Source: Entoloma clypeatum | Lineage: Eukaryota; Basidiomycota; Agaricomycetes; Agaricales; Entolomataceae | Assembly (NCBI GenBank): GCA_963565915.1 | Contig: OY751496.1 | Coordinates: forward strand, 1,612,001-1,676,000 | Length of the DNA stretch: 64,000 bases | Direction: 5' to 3' | Shown: piece after piece, positions 1 through 11,585 of the stretch | Position numbering within the stretch: position 1 is the stretch's first letter | How the letters are laid out: the number at the start of each line of letters is the position of its first letter | The notes under the pieces: generated by a model | What the model was told of the DNA's origin: nothing | Databases searched by the model: none | Seen by the model: only the letters and a program-made list of their open reading frames with translations | Made by a program: the position numbers and the translations under genes

Positions 1-79
1 CAGATCCATGTGTTGGACGGATGACCGAATCGCCAGCAGCGGTTGCATTGAGGCACTCCAACGTGCTTCTCAGCGGGGT

Positions 80-1316
80 TCAGGACGAGTCAGTAAGGTC
101 CATACATGAAGACCTTTCCGGCGAGGTTCTTGAGAATGAGACCCCCACAGGAGTCTTCAATATCGAACCAGATGGTCCCAGTGCTAGACAATGGAGAGTT
201 TCTGGTGAGGCGGGGCTTCGAGTTCTCATAGTAAGAGAAGTCGCGAGCAAAGGGGGCAGACAACATGATGTCGGCGACCTGGAGCTCTCTGACAGGGGAA
301 CGAGGCGGCCGGATTTCGGGTCATGTTGCGGGGTGAGTCCATAATACGGGAAGTCGCAGATTTTGAGACTCAATTTGAAGGTGGGGATCTCCATGCGAAG
401 CTCAGTGTCGGGGGCCGAACAAGCACTGGCAGCGAGCTGGGTTTCGAAAAGGCTTTGGAAAATCTTGAGGTCATCCTCGTTGGGGACTTTGTTGGTCGTC
501 AGGGAGAGACCCCCCCGGTTTGACTCAATGGAAGTGACATGGATCATCCTCTTTGTGTTGCCCAGATGACCATTGATCTGGGTGAAGATGGTCTCCACCA
601 CCCAAGAAAAGGGGGGGGAGGTGTAAACGGAGACGGACTTGCGAGACCGTCCTGACGTGGTGAAACACTTCTGCTTCTTTCGGCGAGCCTGGCGAGGGCG
701 AGGTGGGCCTGATGGCAGCCGTGGCTTGCTGTAGGGCGATGGTGGTGGTGGCAGGGAAAGTTTTGGCCATGGCGACCAGCGTTTCCTGTTGCGACTCTGC
801 AGCGGACTTGCGTTTTTTGGACGCAGTGGTCCAGGGTTGGGCTGCAGCTACAATGGTGGGCGGGGGAGCCCACGCCGAGCCTGCAAGGCCGGAGGGTTGT
901 TGCTTCGCCGGGGGCAGAGGGACAGGGTGGGATAAGAGCTTGGCGGCCTTCGAGCGAGCTTGGCGGCCGGATGCTCTGGTTGATGCAGACATGCGGGGTG
1001 TGGGTTTAGCTGTCTTCTTAAAGGAAGGTAGCTTCTTAGGGGGTGGCAGAGGTTTGGGATCCTTTGCTGCTATGATGTTTTCGGGAGTTGACGTGAACAC
1101 TGACACCCCAGGGATCTTGACGAGGCAATCAATTAAGATGCCCAGTCCAGTGAGACACACGCCGGAGGGGTCATCCCCTGCAGCATACTCTATTATAGCA
1201 TTCTCAACACGCTCTTGGTACATGACCCAATTTGAGCCATCCTCCATGAGCTTTGGAAGATTAACGACCTTAATGGTGGACATGGAGCTTTCTTCATTTG
1301 CCATCGCGGGGCCCAT
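80..1316 (-). pseudogene. Retroelement gag/ORF1-like relic, frameshifted
   Basis: Two overlapping minus-strand open frames (525-1316, 263 codons; 80-601, 173 codons) look like one protein split by a frameshift near 600. The N-terminus contains LMEDGSNWVMYQERVENAI, resembling the short N-terminal motif of basidiomycete copia or LINE gag-like proteins, followed by a Pro/Lys/Ser-rich basic linker. The second frame has a compact segment (SIESNRGGLSLTTNKVP ... FKLSLKICDFPYYG) of the type I associate with ORF1 of fungal non-LTR elements. No reverse transcriptase is visible; if present it lies beyond the left edge. The assignment rests on weak similarity from memory, so the family (LINE versus copia) is open. 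Downstream parts of the 80-601 frame look low-complexity, so it is probably dead. Confidence 0.4.
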
Positions 1317-1354
1317 AACCTTTGAAGGCAGTGGACCGGAAATAGGGAGGACGG

Positions 1355-1530
1355 GGATCTATAGGATAAACGAGAGAACCTCAGGACGTGGTGAACACGG
1401 ACTGAGTATATTGAATGTACCTATAGGATAAACGAGAGACTAAGATACATAAGTAAAGGAATGACAGTGGGATAATATATCAGACTTACACCTCAGGACG
1501 TGGTGAACATGGACTGAGGTGTTGGCTACA
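1355..1530. repeat. Two spaced imperfect direct repeats upstream of the gag-like relic
   Basis: The block TATAGGATAAACGAGAGA occurs near 1361 and 1424, and CCTCAGGACGTGGTGAACA followed by GGACTGAG occurs near 1379 and 1491. The repeats sit just 5' of the minus-strand gag-like start at 1316. Iterated short motifs are common in non-LTR element 5' regions, so a leader or promoter role is possible but not shown. The rest of 1317-1931 shows no convincing gene. Confidence 0.6.
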
Positions 1531-1931
1531 AAAAAAAGTATTGTAGACTATGAAGGATTAGGTAATGTGAGTGATGCGCCACAAATAAGTGAATGTGATA
1601 AAAATCGGTAGACCTGTGAGTATTGAAAGTCTTAACAGCCCAGTAGTCCCATGGAACCAGAACACAATGATTTACTATGACCTTCATAGATAGTCCTTTC
1701 CTGTACTATATTTTTGTGGAGCACCAAATCTATTAGTACTACTGGTTTTAACTATGTGGTGAGATATCCAGCTCATGAGGTTGTGCAGAGGTACCAACTC
1801 GCCACTCCGATAGTGGCATCATCAAGGCAGCAATCAGACATAGCTCGTGAAAAATCTGATGTTCCTTGTGATATGGTGGCTCATCAATCATTATGCATCG
1901 TAGAGCATCATCATGACCACCCACAAGGTCC

Positions 1932-3587
1932 TAAGGTAGGGGACATCCAATAACATCCAACATCACCTGACCAGTGTGACATTGTCCAAATCCAGAACAA
2001 TTATCTCAAAACACCACATTTCTCCATTTCTTGACTGCAATCCATTGTTTTTAGTCAATAGGCTTCCAAGGTTGTCTTAGAAATATCCTCAATTTGTCTG
2101 ATCCTGGGTATGGAGAAATAATGCCAAAATCTGCATCTGAAATATCCAAATTCATCCCAAACACATCCATCTTTGGCTTCCCCAACAAGACACATGTGCT
2201 ATTGTCTATTGTGATGGGCTGTAAATGTAAATTGATGCTTAGGCTTCGCAAGAACTTCAAAGAAAAGTTAGTAAAGTGGTTCAGGGAAGCTGAAGGTGAG
2301 AAAGTATCGAGGACACTGTGTGTTATGTGTTACCTGGGGCATGTGAGTAGTGTTTTGAAGTCCAGTCTCAAAGACCTAGAACTGGACCAGAACCAGACTG
2401 GTAAAGACTGGTGAGAGACTGGACTGCAGTTTCAAGTTTCAGATTTTTGAGGATTGACCAGTCTCAGGTTCTTCAAATTTTGGAAAAAAAGAAGACTGGT
2501 TCAACACCAGTCTTGATTTGAGACTCAAAAAATGTAAACTGGTCATAGGTTCACACAGGTTCATATAGGTTCACATAGATTTTGTTCATCAAAGCTTCTA
2601 TAAAATGTTTTGAAATGTGTTATAAATGATACTTTGAAACAGTTTTAATAAATTGGATAATAATCAGTTTAAACCAGTTTGAACCAGTCCTGGTTTACTT
2701 TTTTGAGAAAGGAAAGACTGATTCACCAGTCTTTGACCAGTCCAGTCCTGGTTTCAGTATTTTGGAGAAACCACTCAACCAGTCTTGGTTCTAGGTTCTT
2801 AATTTTTTGGGCAAAAAACCGGACTGGACTGGACTTTCAAACACTACATGTGAGAACATGAGAAAGCTGGCATAATCTAGGTGATTCTTATCATCAATTC
2901 TTCTGTCAAACCTCCAAGAACACCTTTCACCCTCAGCCAACCTTTAATGCTACCCATTGTAGACCCCTCTGCTCATTCTACTGTACTATTACAACTGGGT
3001 GTTCAGTCACACATCACATACCCTGATGAACCAGACACTTTTGGCCCAATGTAACGGTCACACTAGGTTGATGAACACTTCTATAAAATGGTCACAAATC
3101 ATGAGATAGTCAATTTTTCTTCCCCTTCGGGGTTGCATGTCAAAATAACTGTAATTTAGAGTCAAAATCATCAAACCAGCCATACTCTGCTCAAATATTG
3201 CCTATATGTGGCATACTCTGTCACAGATGCACACTAAATGACTTTGTCACAGGTCACCATAGGTTTTGAACCCTTGGGATAATGGACACTTGCTGTCACA
3301 TGTCACACCCAATGAACACCTGGTCGTAATAGTACAGTATCTCCACCCCCTATTCAAGTTATCATTTTTGGATATTCACTTTGCAAATCTGGCTATCTAC
3401 TTACCATACTTTGAATCTGGAATCCTCATATATATTCTATTGACATGTTGGGACTCAATTTTGTGTGAAAGAGATGGATCTCATTCAGTTCAAAAATCAA
3501 TTGAACAAGTGTGCCTGATTCGGCTGGGCCATAATGCAAGCATCACAGTCAGGTGACATTGGAAGTTAGTGGATGTCCCCTACCTTA
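1932..3587. mobile_element. Non-autonomous TIR element with TA target duplication
   Basis: The left end TAAGGTAGGGGACATCCA (1932-1949) is matched by its exact reverse complement at 3570-3587, and both ends are bounded by TA, as in Tc1/mariner-type elements. The same terminal sequence bounds the MITE at 14688-15329 and one end of the relic at 3725-4455, so this is a family in this genome. No transposase frame is visible. The interior contains a later hAT-type MITE at 2348-2846; without it the element would be about 1.15 kb. Parts of 2990-3310 resemble 13200-13620 (repeated GTCACA and GAACACTT words). Confidence 0.8.
2348..2846. mobile_element. hAT-type MITE (499 bp) with 8-bp TSD
   Basis: The element starts TAGTGTTTTGAAGTCCAGTC and ends with the near reverse complement GACTGGACTTTCAAACACTA. 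It is flanked by perfect 8-bp duplications CATGTGAG at 2340-2347 and 2847-2854. An 8-bp TSD and TAGTG-type ends are hAT features. The interior is saturated with CCAGTC/GACTGG words on both strands, a subterminal repeat pattern expected of transposase binding sites. No coding capacity. It is nested in the TA-flanked element 1932-3587. Confidence 0.85.
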
Positions 3588-3724
3588 CGAGCAGAAAAAA
3601 AAACCTGTAGAAATCCTTTCTTCCTTTCATGTCCTGGATTAATGGCAAATTAAAACACTTATTTGTTTGAGATTTATTTTGCATAAGCTCGTGGGATATA
3701 TAAGAAGCCAATGCCCACAGTATA

Positions 3725-4455
3725 AGTTAGGGGACATGTTCAACTAACATTGTGACTAGCATGATGACTTGCTAAATTGGGTTGTCTGGGACAAAAACCA
3801 TAATTGCACAAGATCTAAGTAGTTTTTTTCCTTATCGAAGCCATCAAATTCTAGATAGAGGTTAACAGAAGCCACTGGGGTGGTCGGATGGGGGTGAGAA
3901 CTTGAGAATAAAAAGTTTATAGCTTCTTGACCTGGCTACATGTCAGAATGCATTGCATCACACAATAGATACACCCATCGCCCAGGACACATCCTCAAGT
4001 GCACTGCTAATTTTTTAAATGGTGCGAAGAAATTCCTGGAATGGTTATCCTGCGTAAGCGAAGACAGACAGCATCAGATGATGAGGAAAAGAAAAATGAC
4101 GAGGTCAGTATCATTCTATTTGATTCCTTGGAACTGAATGCAATCAATACCAGACTAGGTTCGACACCAGCCAAGTACTGCGTTGATGACCAAAGATGGG
4201 ACCAGACCCTTGATCAAGACCCATTTCTCTCCCCACGACCACCCCTCTAGTATCTTGCTATCTTCTTATTCAATTTTGATAATTTATTTAATCTATTCAC
4301 AATCTCATATCCTCCCATGTACATCTATGATTTGATGGGACCAATTGGTTGTAATCTACGGAGATACCATTATAATGTCTAATCTTTTGTCGCCGTCCTG
4401 ATTTGGCAGAGGTTGTCACAAAAGTGTCACACTTTGAGACGTTTGTTGACATCAC
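3725..4455 (-). mobile_element. Decayed, inverted copy of the 14688-15329 MITE
   Basis: Read on the minus strand this region follows the MITE at 14688-15329 almost throughout, including the stretch on a mean 'drawn' from CGCAGAGA-like, ACACCCAT and GGTGGTCGT-type words and the end block with AAGTGTGACACTTTTGTGAC. The left end (TAAGTTAGGGGACATGTTCA) is a mutated terminus and the right terminus is lost near 4455. Short frames inside (for example 3940-4137) exist in both copies as noise and are not genes. 3588-3724 holds nothing recognisable. Confidence 0.7.
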
Positions 4456-5197
4456 TAAATTTGGGAAGATCTGACGAGCAATTATGATGAACAGAATTCA
4501 TTACAATTTGATATAATCACCGTGAATTTATACCAGATTGTATACGAGCTCGTGATCACAGATAACCCCAGACGAGCGACACCCAAAATTGACAATCACC
4601 ATGAAGGTTGCCAACTTATCCTATCATTGGATTGAATTGTCAACTTTCCGTCAGTATTATTATTCCTCATGATGGGATCCATGATATTGTATTGAAATTA
4701 AAAGGCATTGTGAGGCTGGTCAACTGTTCAATGGCTCACACTGTGTATGAAAGCTTGGCAAGTATTATGCACAATTCTCATTATAGGCCCGGGACAGTGG
4801 GACGGTGGAAAAAAGGGGATATTATTATTTGACTATGGACGTCCAGGTTGCAACACGTGATTGTGAACGACGAACTATGTAAGTAAATATGCTTTGATGG
4901 TTCCTGAGCCCCCAGCCTCGTTTCCAAAATTTCCGTCAAGAGAGTCGCTCAACACTGACCTACATTTTGAGTGCAATTGCTAGAGCGAGTTGTTAGCGCC
5001 CGAAGTTGAGCCTTATGACAGTCGCAAAAATTCTCACCAGAGAAATAAAGCCAAACTCAATAATAATCAGTTTCTGACCTCCACTGGCATTCAAAAGTGT
5101 GTTCTAGCGTGGTTCCTTGATGCACTAAGGATAGATGGTGTCAGTCGAAAGATGGCTACTCATACATCATAAGCTTACAGGCAAGCTTGCTCCGGGG
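4456..5197. other. Intergenic stretch, nothing recognised
   Basis: About 740 bases between the decayed MITE and the copia 5' LTR. Only short frames without family resemblance are present, and no RNA gene or repeat was recognised. It ends in CGGGG (5193-5197), the left target duplication of the copia insertion. Confidence 0.6.
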
Positions 5198-5506
5198 TGT
5201 TGAAACTTTTCCCATCACGTAGATTAGATTAGATTAGATTACATCACGTGACCTTTACATATCTTCATTACATACTTGTTTGGTTGGTACAAACAGTAGT
5301 ACGGTATATAAGACCAGGAAACTGTCAATACCAACAAGTTGTCTCTTGACTCTTAACCAGCTCCATCGCTCTTACCAGCCTCAACCGCTCTCACCAGCCT
5401 CACCCCTCCCAAACCATGTAAGTGGCTAGAACGGTTATGTAGAGTACTTCCACTGTAGCAGGTTGCTCAGTACATCTGTGGCTAACGCCCAGGTGGAACT
5501 TCAACA
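5198..5506 (+). repeat. Copia-1 5' LTR
   Basis: It begins TGTTGAAACTTTTCCC and ends GGTGGAACTTCAACA. It contains a five-base tandem repeat (AGATT repeated, about 5220-5240), a TATA-like box (GGTATATAAGACC, about 5302-5314) and, downstream of it, a strong splice donor GTAAGT at 5418-5423. Confidence 0.95.
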
Positions 5507-5521
5507 GGTTATGGGCCCCGG
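5507..5521 (+). other. Primer-binding site, half-tRNA(iMet) type
   Basis: GGTTATGGGCCCC starts immediately after the 5' LTR. It is complementary to the anticodon arm (GGGCCCATAACC) of eukaryotic initiator tRNA-Met, the internal priming site used by Drosophila copia and relatives. Confidence 0.75.
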
Positions 5522-5868
5522 ATAGCAGAGGGACCTGGGAAACGCTGGCAACAGCGAGTACCTGCCCACTCTACCCTGGTTGGCAAAGAACCGATTGAAA
5601 GATCTAGGTTCTGAGTCTTACTTCTTCACATATGAACCTGGGAACGTCATTACGACAAGTACCTGTCATGAGACGTCCCTAAGGGGATTGACCTAGTACA
5701 CTCCATGTGGAAACGTTGATCGCACCTTATACGTTTCTGACATATAAAGGGTTTTCCTGTGACTGCTATTCCTAAAGGGAATATGTCATAAGGAATCATT
5801 TAATTGTTTTCTTGAATCATATTCATAACACATCACTGATTGGGAACCCTTTTTTAGATTCATCTACA

Positions 5869-8800
5869 ATGTCTACCTCTCGCTCTGCTCTTGACATCAT
5901 CACCGCCTTTGACGGCATCGACTACCAAAGCTGGGCCGAGAAAATGAAGTCCTACCTCCTCCATCAAGGAGTCTGGCGCATCGTCTCTGGCGACATCACT
6001 CGTCCCGTGATCGCCGACTTCACCACTACGGTCTCCACTCCCGGTCCCACCGCTGCTGCTCCCCCTGTACTGACTACCACGGTCGACCAGCCCGGCTTCT
6101 GTAAGGAAGAAAAAGCCTGGATCAGGGACGACGATGTAGCTCTCGGGGCGATACGCCTGAAGGTCTCTGAGGCGATCAGACGCCACATCAAGGATAGCAC
6201 CTCGGCACGTGACGCGTGGAAGGAGCTAAAAGATAACTACTCCAAGGTATCCCCGGCCGTCATCTTCGGCGACTTCAAGGCCGCCGCCACCTACAAGCTC
6301 TCTGGACGCGACCCCGTGCCTGAAATTGAACGCCTGGGGTCTCTTTTCGCCCGGCTCGCCGATTCGAAATTTGTCGTTCCCGATCTGATGCAGGCAATGA
6401 TCCTGGCCAATGCAATTCCCGACGCCTGGTCGTCACTCTCCACCGCCCTTTTCCAGGTCTATGACGCCGACGATTTCACCTACAAGGCCGTCGCCGAAAG
6501 CATCATCTCTGAATACCGGCGCAAGTATGCGGTAGGGTCTACTCGGGCGTCCAACGAGCAGGCCCGGAAAATTTCCGGGACAAAGCGAAAGGGGCAGGAC
6601 CCCAAATGGGAAAGGCAGCAAAAGCCGAGTACCTTGCAGAACGACGCTGACGAGCAGCCTAACTCGACTGACCATAGTACCGCTTCTGAAAAGAAGAAGG
6701 GAAAAGGACACTGGCGCAACCAGAAGAAAAACGCCAACACTGCGGACAACGCGTCCGACCATGTGGAAGAAACGGTTGAGTTTGTTGCTCCCGCCATCCA
6801 CTTCCCTCCTCTTCCGACACCGTCCTTCACAACCGTCACTGGGCGCGGAAAAACGATGAGTACCGCCCAGCCAGACTCTCAAAAAATGCAGTCGCTCCTT
6901 CAGCGAATGAACCCCCCTCCGTCACAGTACACCGGGCTTCCTTCTGGAAAACCATCCGTGTGGAAAAAGAACGACCATGTCCGCAAACTCACGCGCGGCA
7001 TTGGTGCTCGCCCCTCAGGATCGAATCTTCGTATCCTAGATACCATCATTCCTGACATCGACGAAAGGCCGGCTAAACAGCGTCGCGTAGCCCCGTTGAT
7101 AGAAGAATCGCTGAAAATGATGGACATAGATCATCAAAGCAAGCGGATGGGGCCGGAACAATTCGAAGACGGGCTGATCGAACTTGACGGTTCGTCACAT
7201 TCTTCTCTCAAACTTGACCAAATGGGAAATGCTAATAATCACGCACAGACGTTTGAATATATATTAGCCAGTACCGATGCAGATAGTATAGATCTCTTTA
7301 GCGATGATCTGTACAAAAAATATACCAAACATTTTGCGTCCTGCACACACTGCAAAGAGAGAGAACGCGCTCAGTGGATCTTAGATTCCGGCGCATCATT
7401 ACACTTTACCCATGAGTTTAAAGACTTCGCGTACTACAGGCCTCTCAAGGCTAAGTGATTCGTCCAAACAGCTGCAAAGGGAAAGAAACTGGAAATTCTT
7501 GGAGTTGGGGCCGTTCCAGTACGGCATACCCTAAATGGGGAAGTAAAAACCCATCTTCTCCGACCTGTATTCTACATTCCGGACATGGACACACGCCTAT
7601 TGTCCCTAGGCATCTTCCTTAATCACGGTTACAAAGTAGACGGAATGCGTGGAGAAATCAACATCTCCAAAGGACAGAACAAAATACAGTTCTCACCTCA
7701 CATTCTCGGACAAACCATTTATTGGTTAGACACTGAAATACGCTATGACCAAATCCACGCGATCTCTAGCGAAATCACTGTCGAAACCTGGCACAAACGC
7801 CTTGGCCACCCAAATGACCAGGCGCTCAATAAGATTCCCACCAGTACCAAAGGAGTACCCAAAATGTTAGTACGTGAGAAATCACAGGAAAGCTGCACAG
7901 GGTGTCTCAAAGGGAAAATGCCGAATCAGTCATATCCTAACTCAATGACAAGGGCTGTCAAACCTTTTGATTTGATCCATTCAGATTTGAAGCAGATATC
8001 CACGGCATCGTACCACAAGTACAAATATTTCCTTACCTTTTTGGACGATTTCTCATCCCACGTCTGGGTCGTCTTGCTTAGGAAAAAGTCTGGTGCCATT
8101 ACGGCACTGAGACAGTTTCTTGCGATGATCCAGAATCAATTTGCCGTTACTCCTAAGAAGTGGCGAGTTGATGGAGGAGGAGAATTCGACGAATACAAGG
8201 ATGTACTTGCCAATCATGGAATTCTGATTGACATCACGCTCCCATATCAGCACCAGCAGAATGGTAGAGCAGAAAGGATCAATCGAACACTATGGGAAAA
8301 ATCTCAGGCATTGCGCTTCGATGCATGCTTACCGCCCATGTGGTGGGAATTCTGTTTGGAACACGCAGCATTTCTCTACAATAGAACCCCCATGCAGCGT
8401 CTTGAATGGAAAACCCCTTACTTCAGGGTGACCAATGAGATCCCCGACATGTCTAGCATCAGAGTATTTGGATGTCAGGCATATGTATATATCCCAAAGG
8501 AGAAACGTAGGAACTCCCTGGAATCAAGATCCCGATTGATGATTTATCTCGGATCAAAACCAGGGGTCAAAGGATACCGCTTCATGGATCCTGAGACCAA
8601 CACGATTTTCATGGGCGGGAAAGCTATCTTTGATGAAAGCAAGTACCCTAGATGCCACATCGATCCTTTGCCAGAAAACCATCCAGAAATGGAAAACCCA
8701 GAGCCGGCTGATGAGTTTGAGGATCTCATCCCCGGCAGCAATGACGACGATAGTCACAACGAAATACCTCACGACACAGTTCCTATTGAACAGGATCAAC

Positions 8801-10596
8801 CTGAATCAGACAACGAACTGCCTGCCAGTGAGCCTGATGATGAACCACGAGTACCCACTCCGGAACCCGAGCAAGTACCAGATCGACCGATCAGGGAACG
8901 ACGAGTTCGGAAGATGCCAGGAAGCATCTATGGGGAAGACACTCCAGCGTCTGATCTTGAAAAATTAGATCGAAGACGGAGATTGGGCGGTCAGACGGCA
9001 TGGATGAATGACCTCCTGATGGAGGCAATATCAGCCCAAGTTGGCATCGTTGAAATGTCCCATAAAGACATATACCCTCTTCCAAATAAAGAAGACTGGT
9101 ATGCGGCTGAACGTAAAGAGCTAGACATGCTCAAACGCCGCGGGGTGATCACGGAGCTAGTACCCCTGCCTGCAGGGAGGAAAGCTCTAAGGAACAAATG
9201 GGTTTATAAAGAAAAATCCGACGGGCGTCTGAAAGCGCGCCTTGTCGCAAAAGGCTTCTCGCAGGTGGAAGGGATCGACTTTGATCAGATCTTCTCACCA
9301 GTCGTAAGATATGAAACCGTCCGACTGATACTGGCATTGACAGCCCTTGAAGGGTGGTTCATGACACTGTTGGACGTCTCATCAGCCTTCCTCTACGGAA
9401 CGCTCTGAGAAGTCATTTACATGCGACAGCCTGAGGGCTACATAGTAAAAGGGAAAGAGCACCTCGTGTACCAACTATTCAAAGCCCTATATGGACTTAA
9501 GCAGGCCGCATTAGCCTGGTGGAGGGAACTTGATTCCTCTATGAAAAAGCTCGGCTTTGTCCGGCTTCACTCTGATGCGGGAGTGTTCATTCACAAAAGT
9601 ACCAAAGGGGAAATTGTAGTCGCCGTCATATATGTTGACGACTCTGCTTTTCTCGGCACAAACCGAGAATACACGCTAGAGAAGAAAAAGGCCTTCATGA
9701 CCACATGGGAATGTAGGGACCTAGGGCACCTGGTGCCTGATGGGGAACCGAAAGAATTTCTCTCTATCCAAATAAGGCAACGTGGGAAACGTATCTTCAT
9801 TGATCAAGTACCTTACCTTGAGAAAATACTCGAACGAATGGGGATGAGCGAATCTAACGCCACCCATACCCCACTTCCTACGGGCTACAAACCCATGATG
9901 TCCGAAGATGAACCCAATGCAGAACTTCGATCAAAGTACCAATCCGTCATCGGATCACTTCTATATCTGATGATTGGAACGAGGCCAGACATCTGTTTTG
10001 CCGTGATTAAAATGTCGCAGTTTTCCGCAAATCCCACCAAACGCCATTTAGAAGTGGCTAGGGATATTTGCAGGTATCTAAAAGCGACAAAAAATTACGC
10101 AATCATGTATGATGGCGACTCAGGGAAAGGAATCTATGCATTCACAGACTCCGACTGGGCGTCAGATGAAAACACGAGGAGGTCTACCACTGGCTTCTTC
10201 ATATCACTGGCGTCTGGAGCAGTAACATGGGTATCATCGGCGCAAAAGACCATCGCCCTCTCTTCCACAGAAGCAGAGTATATGGCGTTATCAGATTGCA
10301 GTCGCGCAGCAACATGGCTGAGAAGCATGCTTGCCGAACTTGGAATGCAGATCGGATCAGTACCGATCTACGGAGACAACAACGGCTCCGTCTTTATCGC
10401 ATCCAACCCTGTAACCGAGAAACGATCCAAGCACATTGACGTGCGATTCCACTTCGTCAGAGAAAAAGTCTCCGAAGGAATAATTACGGTCGAATTCATT
10501 GAAGGAGTGAACAACCCTGCAGATCTTTTAACTAAGAATCTGGGGAAAATCCTCTTTTCCAAGTTTATCCCGTACTTCGGATTGATAAAAAACTAG
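5869..10596 (+). pseudogene. Copia-1 gag-pol polyprotein with two in-frame TGA codons
   Basis: The ATG at 5869 is the first in frame. Domain order is copia: gag with UBN2-like region (about 5990-6560), protease DSGAS (near 7390), GAG-pre-integrase and HHCC (GHP and C-x2-C near 7805-7910), integrase catalytic core (DGGGEFD near 8176, GRAERINRT near 8263), reverse transcriptase (KARLVAKGFSQ near 9231, YVDD near 9630) and RNase H (TDSDWAS near 10145, STEAEYMALSDC near 10264). No gag CCHC knuckle was found, only an isolated C-x2-C (SCTHC). The frame is continuous except for TGA at 7456-7458 and 9406-9408. At the second the context GTL-stop-EVIYMRQPEGY suggests a lost Arg codon (CGA to TGA). Otherwise the frame is intact, consistent with the near-identical LTRs. 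Confidence 0.93.
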
Positions 10597-10667
10597 GCGA
10601 AACAAAAAGTACCTATATATATATATGTGGGAAAAAGTAAGATGTATTTAGAAGTATGTACTAAATA

Positions 10668-10675
10668 TGGGGGGG
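10668..10675 (+). other. Copia-1 polypurine tract
   Basis: ATGG followed by a run of G immediately abuts the TGTTGAAAC start of the 3' LTR, the expected position of the plus-strand primer. Confidence 0.7.
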
Positions 10676-10984
10676 TGTTGAAACTTTTCCCATCACATAG
10701 ATTAGATTAGATTAGATTACATCACGTGACCTTTACATATCTTCATTACATACTTGTTTGGTTGGTACAAACAGTAGTACGGTATATAAGACCAGGAAAC
10801 TGTCAATACCAACAAGTTGTCTCTTGACTCTTAACCAGCTCCATCGCTCTTACCAGCCTCAACCGCTCTCACCAGCCTCACCCCTCCCAAACCATGTAAG
10901 TGGCTAGAACGGTTATGTAGAGTACTTCCACTGTAGCAGGTTGCTCAGTACATCTGTGGCTAACGCCCAGGTGGAACTTCAACA
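10676..10984 (+). repeat. Copia-1 3' LTR
   Basis: It matches 5198-5506 at all positions I compared except one G-to-A change near its start, and it is followed by the target duplication CGGGG at 10985-10989. Confidence 0.95.
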
Positions 10985-11585
10985 CGGGGCTCAACAACAA
11001 TCTCAGCCTGTAGAGTGAACAACTCACTGGCACACAATGCAAAAGGGTTGTGATTCACATTGAGTTGCACTGGACAAGATGGTGGGGATAAAGGAAACAA
11101 GGTCATGCGAGATCCATGGCAGCACACAGGTATTTATGGAAAGTCAAACTAATGCAGCCTAATGTGGTCGTCACCAAAAGTCCATGTGATCACGAAATCG
11201 GACCTCAGGCTGTTCGTTGTCGCGACACGGCGGTAACGTTCCACACACAATCATTGTTGCCATGTTTCGTGCCTGGGCATGGGTTCCTATCGGGGGAGCG
11301 GGTCGCAGCGAGAGTCCTCCGCCCAGTCTCGACAGGAGAGTCTACGAAATGGGGAAACTGGTGGATCAGGAATGTGAGTTGAGCATGAGTCGAGGATGGC
11401 TCCCTTCAAGTTATCCAAAGGGTTGAACACGGGAACGTTCGGAACGTTCCCTAATCTCACGGAAAGTTATCCAATGACCACTACCTGGGGTGCGGGTTTC
11501 GGGTTCCGCCACCCCATTGCTTCACTCTAGTAGATAGCGAGCCCCACACTCCAATCACAGAAAAGCGTGGATACACAATACATAT
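10985..11585. other. Intergenic stretch; 21-bp palindrome at 11431-11451
   Basis: No convincing gene. GGGAACGTTCGGAACGTTCCC at 11431-11451 is a perfect palindrome around one central base. It resembles two fused GAAnnTTC heat-shock-like units, but the unit spacing is one base short and it lies downstream, not upstream, of the USP gene. Some of this stretch is probably USP 3' UTR. Confidence 0.5.

Larger units (their letters stand above)
5198..10984 (+). mobile_element. Copia-1: full-length Ty1/copia element, TSD CGGGG
   Basis: Two 309-bp LTRs (5198-5506 and 10676-10984) enclose one long copia-order polyprotein. CGGGG occurs directly before the left LTR (5193-5197) and after the right LTR (10985-10989). 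I saw one difference between the LTRs (CACGTAG versus CACATAG, a CpG transition), so the insertion is young. A primer site follows the 5' LTR and a G-rich polypurine tract (10668-10675) precedes the 3' LTR. The single reading frame is interrupted by two TGA codons, so this copy should not be autonomous unless they are read through. Confidence 0.95.

Noticed and set aside
703..1431. 242-codon plus-strand frame
   Set aside because: It is the complement of the gag-like relic, which has the recognisable motifs on the minus strand.
3940..4250. Small frames shared between the MITE copies at 3.9 and 15.0 kb
   Set aside because: They are carried along by the repeat homology and are not conserved as proteins.
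5219..5241. Telomere-like tandem pentamer (AGATT)n
   Set aside because: It lies inside both copia-1 LTRs and does not match the fungal TTAGGG repeat, so it is an LTR feature.
7456..9408. In-frame TGA codons as selenocysteine or programmed readthrough
   Set aside because: The TGA sites differ between elements and some fall where a related copy has Arg; decay explains them better.
11431..11451. Heat-shock element next to the stress-protein gene
   Set aside because: Unit spacing is one base short and the site is downstream of the USP stop codon.
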